This document shows, in pieces, positions 1 through 8,480 of a stretch of DNA of 64,000 nucleotides (positions are counted from its first letter, which is position 1; each line of letters opens with the position of its first letter). This DNA is from RGIG3178 sp942492795 (GTDB lineage: Bacteria; Bacillota; Clostridia; Christensenellales; QAND01): the NCBI GenBank assembly GCA_942492795.1, contig OW818639.1, forward strand, positions 1,860,001 to 1,924,000, given 5' to 3'. Made by a program: the position numbers and the translations under genes. A model generated the notes under the pieces. It saw only the letters and a list, made by a program, of their open reading frames with translations. It searched no databases and was not told the DNA's origin.

Positions 1-2494
1 GCGCATAAACGCTGTTCGGCGGGATAATGACATAGGATTTTCCGGATACGTTGGTGCAGAAGGATGTTGCCAATTTCCCGCTGTCAGCGCAATATTCCGC
101 AGGAATATGGTAAGTGCATGGATCTTTCGGAGCGGAATCGGCAGGGAACCAGTCCGTGACAGGTTTAAGATTGCCGGTATCAAGATAGCACGCGTCTGTT
201 GCAAGCATGCCGGAAATAGGACACACGGTTGCTTGAACCAACCCGAGGGATTGAGGTGCTTCGGTGATAATCGGAGCATTCGTCAGTTGCTTTTTCTGAT
301 ATACGGCTGTCATGATATCGGAAAACAGAGGACCGGCAAAGGTGCCGCCGGAAGCCCCGTTCTGCAGCTGCTTATAGTTATCGTGGCCAATGTATATCGC
401 ACAGGCGTAGTGCGGTGTGATGCCGGCAAACGTAACGCCGCGGTAATTGTCATTGGTGCCGGTCTTACCCGCTACAGTCACGTCTTTGACCTGTGCTTTT
501 GTGCCTGTACCGCTCCCAACGGCGGTTGTCAGCATATCCACCAACAGCCAAGCGGTTCCGGGTTTGAAGACCTGTGTGGGATGCTGCATGGCAACGGCGT
601 TGAGAATGATCCTGTGATTGGTATCCTCAACCCGTGTAAAGGAGATCGGCGGGATATATTGGCCTTTATTCGCAATAGCGGCATATGCCGCCGCTTCATC
701 CAAAGGTGAAATGCCGGAAGTACCCAGCGCCAAACCGGCAGGCGTTTCCTTGACGTAATCCATGTTGAGGCCGAGCCTGGAAAGATACGTTGCCGACACG
801 TTGAGAGAATCCGACCCGGAAAGCTCCATCAACGTACGGGCTGCGCTCAGATTGAGCGATTCTTTGATGGCTGTGCGCATGGTGACGGGTGCTATGGTCG
901 AACCGGTTGAAGGGAAACTCTTGTCCTTGCTCCACCCGATCACTTCGCCTTTTAAGTTGGCAATGATGGACGCGGCGCCCAAACCGGCATTGTCAATTGC
1001 CGGGCCATAGACGCTCAGCGGCTTGATGGAAGATCCGACGGGCTGATGCGACATATAGGCACGGTTTAGCACCTTAAGTCCGGTCGGCTCCGTACGACCG
1101 CCTACCATGGCTTTGATTTGACCGTTGCGGTAATCAATCACGACAACAGCCGCCTGAGGCTGAACGATTTGCGTTGTCGTTCCGTCGCTGTTTTGTGTGG
1201 TGGTGGTTGCATCGCCCGGGCTTTTTGTCTTGGGATATTTCTTATAGGTATAAACAGCCGTTTCCGCGGAACTCTGCACATCCATATCCAACGTGGTATA
1301 GATATGGTAGCCGGAGGTGCGCAATTCGTATTCGATGGCGTTGCGGTTTTCCTGTGTATCCGCAAGGCTTCGCGCCAAGAGGAAATGATCGATGACATCG
1401 TGGATGACATAATCCACAAAGCTCGGTGCTGCGCTTAGGGCAGAATTGGTACGCTCCGCTTTGACGGCAACTTTCTCCTTGAGCGCCTGTTCGTATTGTT
1501 CGGAGCTGATGTAGCCCTGACGGTACATGCGGCTTAAAACGGTATCGGTGCGGTTGTCCGTCAGTTCCGGGCGGTTGCGCGTAAAGTAGTTGCGCCTGGG
1601 ATCATATGTGTTGGGGCCATTCACCATACCTGCCAGCATCGCACATTCACGAAGCGTCAATGCGTCAAGTTCCTTGCCGAAATAATCGCGCGCTGCGCTC
1701 TTTACGCCGTAATTGCCCTGTGAAAGATTCACATCGTTCAAATAAGCTTCCAGAATTTGTTCTTTTGCATATTGCTTTTCCAGCTGAAACGCCAAATAGG
1801 CTTCCTGGATTTTTCTCCGGTAGCTTCGTTCGGATGTCAGCATACGGTTTTTAATCAATTGCTGCGTGATGGTGGAAGCGCCCTGCGTATTGGAGTCACT
1901 TGTCAGATTGCTGATCAAGGATCCGGCGATTCGCTTGATATCCACACCGTTGTGGGTGAAATAACGGGTGTCTTCGATCGCGACGATAGCATTGATCAGG
2001 TTCTTGGGAAATTCGTTGTACGTCGCCCACAAGCGGTTCTGCGATCCGGAATAGGTGGTTATCAGCTTGCCGTCCTGATCATAGATCTGACTGGCCAAAG
2101 CGGTATCGGTCAGAACATTCAAATTCAAATCGGGGGCCGCATTGATATAAGCGCCGGCAATGCCAAAAAAGGCTCCGCACGCAATAAAGCCCAGGATGAG
2201 TATCACAACAATGAACAAACGGAACGATGTTACCGCAACGCTCAAAACAAAACCGGGAGGGTTTGTACGGGGTACGAATATGGCATTGGGATTGCTGCCG
2301 TCATGATCCACGCGTTTATCGATATAGAGAAGCAGCGCGTCATACCATCCATATATTCCGCTGCGCTTTGCCGGTTTGACCGCGGCTTTTTCGGTTGTGC
2401 GCACAGAATGCATCGGCAATGTTTGCTCATCCAGCGGGGACAGAGCATTGGCGCGCGAACGCTTCTGCGTGCCGCCATTTTTTGATCCGTTCAT
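1..2494 (-). CDS. Class A penicillin-binding protein (PBP1A-type), 3' end cut by window edge
   Basis: Bifunctional peptidoglycan glycosyltransferase/transpeptidase that polymerises and cross-links lipid II outside the membrane. Read on the minus strand from ATG at 2494-2492, preceded by GGAGGCTCC on that strand. A charged cytoplasmic tail of about 90 residues is followed by one membrane segment (about 92-115). The GT51 domain shows EDTRYFTHNG (about 170) and GASTITQQLIKN. The transpeptidase domain shows the SxxK serine motif SSIKP (about 485), the SLN motif and KTGT (about 675). About 830 residues are visible with no stop, so the C-terminus lies outside the window. It is divergent from yunB. 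All catalytic motifs are intact, so the family call is secure; the exact paralogue (PonA/PbpF-like) is not. Confidence 0.96.
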   Translation of the reverse strand, partial: MNGSKNGGTQKRSRANALSPLDEQTLPMHSVRTTEKAAVKPAKRSGIYGWYDALLLYIDKRVDHDGSNPNAIFVPRTNPPGFVLSVAVTSFRLFIVVILILGFIACGAFFGIAGAYINAAPDLNLNVLTDTALASQIYDQDGKLITTYSGSQNRLWATYNEFPKNLINAIVAIEDTRYFTHNGVDIKRIAGSLISNLTSDSNTQGASTITQQLIKNRMLTSERSYRRKIQEAYLAFQLEKQYAKEQILEAYLNDVNLSQGNYGVKSAARDYFGKELDALTLRECAMLAGMVNGPNTYDPRRNYFTRNRPELTDNRTDTVLSRMYRQGYISSEQYEQALKEKVAVKAERTNSALSAAPSFVDYVIHDVIDHFLLARSLADTQENRNAIEYELRTSGYHIYTTLDMDVQSSAETAVYTYKKYPKTKSPGDATTTTQNSDGTTTQIVQPQAAVVVIDYRNGQIKAMVGGRTEPTGLKVLNRAYMSHQPVGSSIKPLSVYGPAIDNAGLGAASIIANLKGEVIGWSKDKSFPSTGSTIAPVTMRTAIKESLNLSAARTLMELSGSDSLNVSATYLSRLGLNMDYVKETPAGLALGTSGISPLDEAAAYAAIANKGQYIPPISFTRVEDTNHRIILNAVAMQHPTQVFKPGTAWLLVDMLTTAVGSGTGTKAQVKDVTVAGKTGTNDNYRGVTFAGITPHYACAIYIGHDNYKQLQNGASGGTFAGPLFSDIMTAVYQKKQLTNAPIITEAPQSLGLVQATVCPISGMLATDACYLDTGNLKPVTDWFPADSAPKDPCTYHIPAEYCADSGKLATSFCTNVSGKSYVIIPPNSVYA

Positions 2495-2534
2495 TGGAGG
2501 CTCCTTTGTGTCAACGCAATGCAAGTTCCTTCAT

Positions 2535-2543
2535 AGTATACCA
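2535..2543 (-). promoter_or_regulatory. Candidate extended -10 promoter of the PBP gene
   Basis: On the minus strand this reads TGGTATACT, an extended -10 (TGnTATACT) about 40 bases upstream of the PBP start. No good -35 is visible at 17 bases, which is common for extended -10 promoters. It lies in the divergent interval with yunB. Inference from sequence only. Confidence 0.4.
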
Positions 2544-2583
2544 TAGTGGACTTAAAATAAAAATCACAGGAACGAGGCCTGGC

Positions 2584-3246
2584 ATGGGCAAGACGTTGTC
2601 AAAACGGAAAAGGATCGCACTGGCGATCGTGCTTTGTTTGCTCCTCTGCGCACTGGTCGCGTTGGGTTTTGAATTGAGCCTGCGCACTGTTGCGAAGCAG
2701 GTTGCGGTAGCCCGGGCAGCCGTTATCGTGAACAACGCGGTGACCGCATCCGCGTATCAAACCGATCTGACCCTTTATTATGAAAAGTTGGTCACCGTTG
2801 AGCGCGATGCTGTGGGCAGCATCCAAAGCGTGCGCATTGACGGCTATGCGCTGAGCCAATTGGCAGGGAATATTCAAAAATGGGTTGAATCTTCCGTGGA
2901 AAGCGACAGCAAAAAGCCATTTACCATCTCACTGTCCAGCATTTTGGGTACTGCCGCCATCGGAATCTCCGGGCCGCGCATCACGGTGGAATGCAATGCG
3001 CTTCCAAGCGTGGACGTTAGCATTCAAAGCAGATTTGATCAGGCAGGCATCAATCAGACAAAGCACAGTCTTACGGCAAACGTACATACCTATGTGCGGT
3101 TGTTTGTTTCGGGACGCTTAACGATCTATGAAAGCACCACGCCGGTTTTGCTGTGTGAAACGGTCATCGTGGGGGAAGTGCCCCAAACATACCTGCAAAA
3201 CGATTCTAACAATTCCGTTCTTCCATTGCTGCCACTGACTCCGTAA
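2584..3246 (+). CDS. yunB: Sporulation protein YunB
   Basis: Protein of about 220 residues with a basic N-terminus (KTLSKRKR) and one hydrophobic segment at about 10-29 that should anchor it in the membrane with the rest outside. The C-terminal half matches the YunB family: a GPR element, then an INQTKHSL stretch, a beta-rich region and the closing VGEVPQTYLQ motif that parallels VxGDVPxxY of Bacillus YunB. In Bacillus yunB belongs to the mother-cell SigE regulon and supports spore formation; that role is inferred here. The ATG at 2584 is chosen because it sits directly before the basic segment; the frame stays open to 2395 but would run into the divergent PBP gene. The ribosome-binding site is weak. 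Confidence 0.88.
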   Translation: MGKTLSKRKRIALAIVLCLLLCALVALGFELSLRTVAKQVAVARAAVIVNNAVTASAYQTDLTLYYEKLVTVERDAVGSIQSVRIDGYALSQLAGNIQKWVESSVESDSKKPFTISLSSILGTAAIGISGPRITVECNALPSVDVSIQSRFDQAGINQTKHSLTANVHTYVRLFVSGRLTIYESTTPVLLCETVIVGEVPQTYLQNDSNNSVLPLLPLTP

Positions 3247-3405
3247 GCTGGACAGATGGTGCGCCCGATGATATGATACAAAAAAAGCAGCGATGCAGAT
3301 GGTACGGCGTATGATGTGCTGCATATTGCAATTTGCTTTGCAATTTGTAGCCGAACAAACATGCTAACACCGTCAACGCGATGCTGTGAATAAAGGAGTA
3401 TCACT

Positions 3406-4131
3406 ATGTCCGGGCATAATAAGTGGAGTACCATCAAATTCAAGAAGGGCAAAACCGATGCGCAGCGCGCGAAGGTTTTTACCAAAATAGGGCGTGAGAT
3501 AGCTACTGCGATCAAAGAAGGCGGCGGCCCAAATCCCGACAGCAACAGCCGTCTGCGCGATGTCATCGCCAAGGCAAGAGCAAACAACATGCCAAACGAC
3601 AATATCTCGCGCAGCATTGCCAAAGCATCGGGAGATTTGAGCAACGTTCACTATGAAGAAATCGTCTATGAAGGGTACGGCGCGGGCGGTATCGCCGTCG
3701 TTGTCGAAGCGCTTTCGGATAACCGCAACAGAACCGCAAGCGATGTGCGCCATGTGTTTGATAAATGGGGAGGCTCTCTTGGCACGACCGGATGTGTGTC
3801 CTGGATGTTCAGGCGTATGGGCGTATTGATCGTGGAACGCAAAGAGGGCATGGATGAGGACGAAATTATGACGATGGCGCTGGATGCCGGTGCATCGGAT
3901 TTTGACGCGTCCGAGGAGGCCTTTGAAATCGATACAGATATAGCGAATTTTTCATCGGTTCGCGAAGCATTGGAATCCCGGGGACTGACGTTCCTTTCCG
4001 CCGAAATAGAGTGGGTTCCGGACAATACGGTTGAAGCGGACGAACAGACGGCGGAAAAAATGGAAATACTCATCGAAAAATTTGAAGAGTTGGACGATGT
4101 TCAAAACGTGTATCATAACATGTCGATGTAG
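3406..4131 (+). CDS. yebC: YebC/PmpR family protein
   Basis: A 241-residue protein beginning with the family signature SGHNKWSTIKFKKG and continuing with RLRDVIAKARANNMPNDNI and YEGYGAGGIAVVVE, all hallmark blocks of the YebC/TACO1 family. Members have been described as DNA-binding regulators and, more recently, as factors that ease ribosome stalling at proline stretches; the sequence does not decide between these. Length is normal. The start has a good AAAGGAG upstream. It is the first gene of the Bacillus-like order yebC-bofC-ruv-queA-tgt. Confidence 0.96.
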   Translation: MSGHNKWSTIKFKKGKTDAQRAKVFTKIGREIATAIKEGGGPNPDSNSRLRDVIAKARANNMPNDNISRSIAKASGDLSNVHYEEIVYEGYGAGGIAVVVEALSDNRNRTASDVRHVFDKWGGSLGTTGCVSWMFRRMGVLIVERKEGMDEDEIMTMALDAGASDFDASEEAFEIDTDIANFSSVREALESRGLTFLSAEIEWVPDNTVEADEQTAEKMEILIEKFEELDDVQNVYHNMSM

Positions 4132-4154
4132 CGGTATAGCCGACGATATTTGGG

Positions 4155-4196
4155 AAAAAATCATCCGTAGGGAGTAATCCGGAGGGATGATTTTTT
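4155..4196 (+). terminator. Perfect 12-bp hairpin with U-tract, between yebC and the BofC-like gene
   Basis: AAAAAATCATCC (4155-4166) pairs perfectly with GGATGATTTTTT (4185-4196) around an 18-base loop. The A-rich left and T-rich right arms make it a potential terminator in both directions. Its right arm carries part of the ribosome-binding site (GGAGGG, 4181-4186) and reaches the TTG start at 4195 of the next gene. Confidence 0.7.
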
Positions 4197-4794
4197 GTTT
4201 ACTGATTCCAGGAGAAAAAGGCGGCAAAAGAACAGATTGATAACGCTTGGCATCTGCTTGATGGTGCTTGGCGTGGCAATGTACGGCTATAATTTCTCGC
4301 GCGCACAGGTGAGGCAGCAAGCCGGGGCACAAACCCCAACTCCTGCGACAACGGTGATGCTTCCGGCGATGACTCCCAATATCCCTGCGATGGTACAGAC
4401 AGAGCCTGTTATCGCAGAACATGCCGTGGTGCTGCTGAAAACAAAATACTTGAGTTGCAGCCATGTGAAGGAACAGGAGCTGACCGTCGACGGAACCTTG
4501 GGAATGAATCAGGCACAGTTCTCCGCACTTTTTCCGCAGTGTGTCATCACCATGTTCACGCCCACGCGCGTGGAAATGACAAGAGATCTCGAAGGGGTCT
4601 GTCAGAAACATTATGTTCTAAAGCAGGAAAACTACTCGCTTGTCATCTACCAACGCGAATCGGATGACTCGTGGCGCAAAGTGCAGACCATCGAAGATTT
4701 CGTGATGCCTTATAAAGATAAAGACCTGGAAAAGGGTGTCGTCTTTGATGATATGCACCAGATCGAGAGCTTTTTGGAGAACATAGACGAATAG
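4195..4794 (+). CDS. BofC-like membrane-anchored protein
   Basis: A 199-residue protein with a very basic N-terminus (RRKRRQKNR), a single hydrophobic segment (about 17-33), a Thr/Pro-rich linker, then a soluble domain of about 130 residues. The C-terminal part (DLEKGVVFDDMHQIESFLE) resembles the BofC C-terminal domain, and the position between yebC and the ruv genes is that of bofC in Bacillus. BofC is a forespore protein that restrains the SpoIVB protease in the SigK checkpoint; that function is inferred from context and weak similarity. The TTG start at 4195 is used because GGAGGG lies 8 bases upstream, but this site is inside a hairpin. An internal start nearer the membrane segment is possible. 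Confidence 0.6.
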   Translation: MFTDSRRKRRQKNRLITLGICLMVLGVAMYGYNFSRAQVRQQAGAQTPTPATTVMLPAMTPNIPAMVQTEPVIAEHAVVLLKTKYLSCSHVKEQELTVDGTLGMNQAQFSALFPQCVITMFTPTRVEMTRDLEGVCQKHYVLKQENYSLVIYQRESDDSWRKVQTIEDFVMPYKDKDLEKGVVFDDMHQIESFLENIDE

Positions 4795-4888
4795 GATCCG
4801 GCAATCCTGCCATACAGAGCGGCATAAGTGTTTTGAGTTTCAAAGCAATATCACCGTCTCCATCCTCCAGCGGCAAGAATGCGGAACG

Positions 4889-4919
4889 AAAAAAGCATGG
4901 TATGTACGCCATGTTTTTG
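4889..4919 (+). terminator. Probable terminator after the BofC-like gene
   Basis: AAAAAGCATGG and CCATGTTTTT form a stem with one bulged base around TATGTACG, followed by a short T run. It lies between the stop at 4794 and the proA promoter at 4965. Confidence 0.5.
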
Positions 4920-4964
4920 TGTTGTTCAAAGCCAATTCCAGTTAATCGGATGGCGTAAATCTTG

Positions 4965-4993
4965 TTGACGGGAATGTGCCAAAATAATACAAT
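4965..4993 (+). promoter_or_regulatory. Promoter of proA
   Basis: TTGACG (4965-4970), a 17-base spacer and TACAAT (4988-4993). It implies initiation just upstream of the chosen proA start at 5019 and argues against the longer open frame beginning at 4962. Confidence 0.7.
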
Positions 4994-5018
4994 CAAACAA
5001 ATGGAAGGATGTGATCAG

Positions 5019-6263
5019 ATGGACGACTGCATGCAAAGCGCGTTGAAGGCAAAAAATGCGGCACCGAAACTGGCGCTATTGGGCAGATCAAAGAAGGATG
5101 CAATCCTCCTTTCCATGGCGGAGGCGCTCATTCGAGAAAAAGAGTATATCCTGAGCGTCAATGCGGAAGATCTCGCCAATGCCAAGGAAAACGGCATGCG
5201 CGAGTCGCTGTTGGATCGACTTAAACTCACGGATGCACGCATTGAAGCCATGGCAGACGGCATCAAAGCCGTCGTCGCTTTGGATGATCCGACAAGCCGC
5301 ATCCTTGGCGGATGGCAGCGTCCGAACGGCTTATGGATTGAAAAACGGTGTGTGCCGCTGGGCGTAATCGGCATCATATACGAAGCAAGACCCAACGTAA
5401 CGCCAGATGTTGTCAGCCTGTGCATAAAAAGCGGAAATGCCTGCGTGCTGCGGGGTGGGAAGGAAGCCATCGCATCCAACAAAGCCATCATGGGTGTTCT
5501 GACAAAAGCCGGCGAAGAAGCCGGGATGCCCGAAGGCAGCATCGTTTTAATTACGGATACAGACCGTTCCTCTGCCCAGCAGATGATGCGCCTCAACGGC
5601 GTTATCGATGTTTTGATCCCGCGAGGCGGCAGCGGATTGATCCAATCGGTCCTTGAAAACGCTTCGATCCCTGTGATTGAAACCGGCATCGGGAATTGCC
5701 ATGTATTCGTGGACGAATCAGCCAACTTTTCGATGGCGCTTCAAATCCTTATCAACGCGAAATGCAGCAGGCCCTCGGTTTGCAATGCCGCGGAGACGCT
5801 GCTGATCCATCAGAACATCAAGAATACGTTTCTGCCGTTGGCCGCCAAAGCGCTTGTGGACAATGGCGTTGAGATACGCGGTTGTGAATCGAGCATGAAG
5901 ATCGTGCCCGACATGAAACCGGCAACGGAAGAAGACTGGGCGACGGAGTACGACGACTTGATCATGGCAATCCGCATCGTGCGAAGCCTTGACGAGGCTA
6001 TGGATCACATTGCAAAATACGGAACGCGCCATAGCGAATGCATCATAACGGACAGCGAACAGAATTCGGAGCGGTTTTTAAACGAAGTGGATGCTGCATG
6101 TGTCTATGTCAATGCGTCCACCAGATTCACGGACGGCTTTGAATTCGGCTTTGGAGCCGAAATCGGCATCAGTACACAGAAGCTTCATGCGCGCGGCCCC
6201 ATGGGGCTTAACGAGTTGACGAGCATCAAATATGTCGTGCGCGGCAACGGACAGATTCGATGA
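5019..6263 (+). CDS. proA: Gamma-glutamyl phosphate reductase ProA
   Basis: Reduces glutamyl-5-phosphate to glutamate semialdehyde with NADPH, the second step of proline synthesis in the cytoplasm. The 414-residue length is typical. Visible family blocks include LGVIGIIYEARPNVT, the PRGGSGLI segment, the cysteine-containing NAKCSRPSVCNAAETLL region (catalytic Cys of the aldehyde dehydrogenase fold) and EFGFGAEIGISTQKLHARGPMG near the end. ATG 5019 is preferred: GGAAGGA ends 9 bases upstream and the promoter covers the earlier in-frame starts. It stands alone, without proB, between the BofC-like gene and ruvC, so the kinase must be elsewhere. Confidence 0.97.
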   Translation: MDDCMQSALKAKNAAPKLALLGRSKKDAILLSMAEALIREKEYILSVNAEDLANAKENGMRESLLDRLKLTDARIEAMADGIKAVVALDDPTSRILGGWQRPNGLWIEKRCVPLGVIGIIYEARPNVTPDVVSLCIKSGNACVLRGGKEAIASNKAIMGVLTKAGEEAGMPEGSIVLITDTDRSSAQQMMRLNGVIDVLIPRGGSGLIQSVLENASIPVIETGIGNCHVFVDESANFSMALQILINAKCSRPSVCNAAETLLIHQNIKNTFLPLAAKALVDNGVEIRGCESSMKIVPDMKPATEEDWATEYDDLIMAIRIVRSLDEAMDHIAKYGTRHSECIITDSEQNSERFLNEVDAACVYVNASTRFTDGFEFGFGAEIGISTQKLHARGPMGLNELTSIKYVVRGNGQIR

Positions 6264-6310
6264 TGTGTTGCAAAAATGCTTCTTGATCAACGTTCACGGG
6301 GGAGTAAAGC

Positions 6311-6805
6311 ATGATCATCTTAGGACTTGATCCGGGTCTTGCCATCTTGGGCTATGGCGTTGTGGAATATCAGGCAGGTTATGATTTTAAGGTAGTGGAT
6401 TTCGGGTGCGTCTATACCAAGGCGCATACGCCGCTGCCCGAGCGGCTGCTGCGCATCGGAAGCGGCGTAGAATTGCTGTGCCAGCAGTATTCGCCCGACG
6501 CGATCGCGGTGGAAGAGCTTTTCTTCAACAAGAATGTATCCACCGCTATCATGGTGGCGCAGGCCAGAGGTGCCGCGCTGATGAGCGCGGTAAAGCACAC
6601 AAGGCAACTTTACGAATACACCCCGTTGCAGGTCAAGCAGGCGGTGGTGGGCTATGGCAGGGCCGACAAGCACCAGGTGCAGGAAATGGTCCGGCTGCTG
6701 CTTCACATGAGCGAGATACCAAAACCCGATGATGCGGCGGATGCGCTGGCAATTGCGATTTGCCATGCCAACAGCAGCGATTTGCCGCTGACAACCATGA
6801 TTTGA
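6311..6805 (+). CDS. ruvC: Holliday junction resolvase RuvC
   Basis: Endonuclease that cuts four-way DNA junctions symmetrically, acting with the RuvAB motor during recombinational repair. 164 residues, normal for the family. The acidic catalytic residues are in place: Asp in GLDPGLAILGYG near the N-terminus, Glu in AVEELFFNKN, and Asp residues in KPDDAADALAIAICH near the C-terminus. GGGGGAG precedes the ATG. First gene of a compact ruvC-ruvA-ruvB run (9 and 22 base gaps). Confidence 0.98.
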   Translation: MIILGLDPGLAILGYGVVEYQAGYDFKVVDFGCVYTKAHTPLPERLLRIGSGVELLCQQYSPDAIAVEELFFNKNVSTAIMVAQARGAALMSAVKHTRQLYEYTPLQVKQAVVGYGRADKHQVQEMVRLLLHMSEIPKPDDAADALAIAICHANSSDLPLTTMI

Positions 6806-6814
6806 GGGCATAAA

Positions 6815-7402
6815 ATGTACGCATATCTTAGCGGTATCGTAGACAGATTTGGCAACGACAGCGTCGATTTGGATTGCAACGGGATAGGGTATGAAATTTT
6901 TACAAACCCTGCAACCCTGCAAACCCTTTCCTTGGGCGCACCGGCAAAGCTTTTTGTCCTGCTCATCGTGCGCGAAGACGCACATACACTTTATGGCTTC
7001 ACGCAAAAAGAGGAAAAGGAAATGTTCTTGCGGCTTCTGAGTGTTTCCGGTATCGGGCCGCGGCTGGCTTTGGCGATCCTTTCGGCCATGTCATCGGTGC
7101 AAGTGGCGATGGCCATCATCACAAACGATGAAAGGGCACTGGTGCGCGTCCCCGGTCTGGGGAAAAAGATGGCGCAGCGGATGATTTTGGAATTGAAGAG
7201 CAAGATGCAGGCAGAGCATGTTTTGACGGAATCAATCACTGCGGTGTCAAGCGATGACACCATAGACGAGGCTGTTGCCATCCTGATGGCCATGGGTTTC
7301 TCGCTTGCGGACAGTGCCGCAGCGGTGGCCCTTGTACTTGCGGAAGGCGGCAGCGCACAACAGATGGCAATGAGCGCATTGCGGCGATTGGACAGAAAAT
7401 GA
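6815..7402 (+). CDS. ruvA: Holliday junction branch-migration protein RuvA
   Basis: DNA-binding subunit that holds the Holliday junction and loads RuvB. 195 residues. It has the N-terminal OB-fold block (YAYLSGIVDRFGND), two helix-hairpin-helix elements (VSGIGPRLALAIL at about 79 and VPGLGKKMAQRMILEL at about 113), a flexible linker, and a C-terminal UBA-like domain (AVAILMAMGFSLADS) that contacts RuvB. The gene begins 9 bases after ruvC. Confidence 0.98.
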   Translation: MYAYLSGIVDRFGNDSVDLDCNGIGYEIFTNPATLQTLSLGAPAKLFVLLIVREDAHTLYGFTQKEEKEMFLRLLSVSGIGPRLALAILSAMSSVQVAMAIITNDERALVRVPGLGKKMAQRMILELKSKMQAEHVLTESITAVSSDDTIDEAVAILMAMGFSLADSAAAVALVLAEGGSAQQMAMSALRRLDRK

Positions 7403-7424
7403 ATGAAAGAAACGGCGGTGCGGA

Positions 7425-8465
7425 ATGGAAAACGATGATCGCATCCTGACGTCATCCATGCGTACGGAGGATGCGGAGATTGAACAATCCCTGCGCCCCA
7501 AGACACTGGACGAGTACATTGGCCAGGATAAAATAAAACAGCAGATGCGCATCTTTATTCAGGCGGCTCGCCTGCGCAATGAACCGCTGGATCATGTGCT
7601 GCTCTACGGCCCCCCCGGCTTGGGAAAGACCACGCTTGCTGCGATCGTGGCAAATGAGATGGGCGTGAACCTTCGCATGACGACAGGACCCGCGATTGAG
7701 CACCATGGCGATTTGGCAGCCATCCTTTCCAATTTGCGCCCCGGAGACGTTCTGTTTATCGATGAGATCCACCGCCTTAACAGCAATGTCGAGGAAAAAC
7801 TGTACACGGCGATGGAGGATTTTGCGCTGGACATCATCATCGGCAAAGGGCCGAGCGCAAAAACGATGCGTCTGACACTGCCGCCGTTTACATTGGTCGG
7901 GGCGACGACGCGTGCGGGCATGCTGACAAGCCCGCTTCGGGACCGCTTTGGCGTCATCAACCGCCTTGATATGTACAGCGTTGGGGAACTGACTACCATC
8001 GTACTGCGTTCCGCCAAGATCATGAAAGTTGAAATTGTTCACAGCGGCGCTGTGGAAATCGCCAGCCGCAGCCGCGGCACGCCGCGCATAGCCAACCGCT
8101 TTTTACGAAGGGTACGAGATTATGCCCAGATTGTCGCGGACGGCATCATCACCGAAGAAGTAGCCATGAAAGCGTTGAATATGCTCGAAGTGGACGAGAT
8201 AGGATTGGATTCGGTGGATCGCAATATCCTTAAAACCATCATCTATAAATTCAGCGGCGGACCGGTCGGACTTGATACGTTGGCGGCAAGCACCGGTGAG
8301 GAAACAGTGACCATTGAGGACGTGTATGAACCCTACCTGCTGCAGCTTGGATTCATCCAACGAACGCCCAGAGGCAGGATTGCCACGGAAAACGCGTATG
8401 CCCATCTTGGGATTGAAATGCCGCGCGAAACGAAGCCGGACCAGATACGATTCGATATGAAATAG
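7425..8465 (+). CDS. ruvB: Holliday junction branch-migration ATPase RuvB
   Basis: Hexameric AAA+ motor of the RuvAB complex. 346 residues. Walker A is YGPPGLGKTTLA, Walker B is VLFIDEIHRL, sensor 1 is LVGATTRAGML, and the arginine-finger region is SPLRDRFG. The C-terminal winged-helix domain contains GGPVGLDTLAAS and RTPRGRIAT. 22 bases after ruvA and 15 before queA, which fits a single transcript. Confidence 0.98.
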   Translation: MENDDRILTSSMRTEDAEIEQSLRPKTLDEYIGQDKIKQQMRIFIQAARLRNEPLDHVLLYGPPGLGKTTLAAIVANEMGVNLRMTTGPAIEHHGDLAAILSNLRPGDVLFIDEIHRLNSNVEEKLYTAMEDFALDIIIGKGPSAKTMRLTLPPFTLVGATTRAGMLTSPLRDRFGVINRLDMYSVGELTTIVLRSAKIMKVEIVHSGAVEIASRSRGTPRIANRFLRRVRDYAQIVADGIITEEVAMKALNMLEVDEIGLDSVDRNILKTIIYKFSGGPVGLDTLAASTGEETVTIEDVYEPYLLQLGFIQRTPRGRIATENAYAHLGIEMPRETKPDQIRFDMK

Positions 8466-8480
8466 GAAAAGAGACTTTCA

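Noticed and set aside
107..1010. Plus-strand open frames near the left edge
   Set aside because: They are antisense to the PBP gene, whose catalytic motifs are all read on the minus strand.
3325..3344. Small inverted repeat ATTGCAA/TTGCAAT upstream of yebC
   Set aside because: Seven bases, A+T-rich and without a T run; likely chance, although a weak structure is possible.
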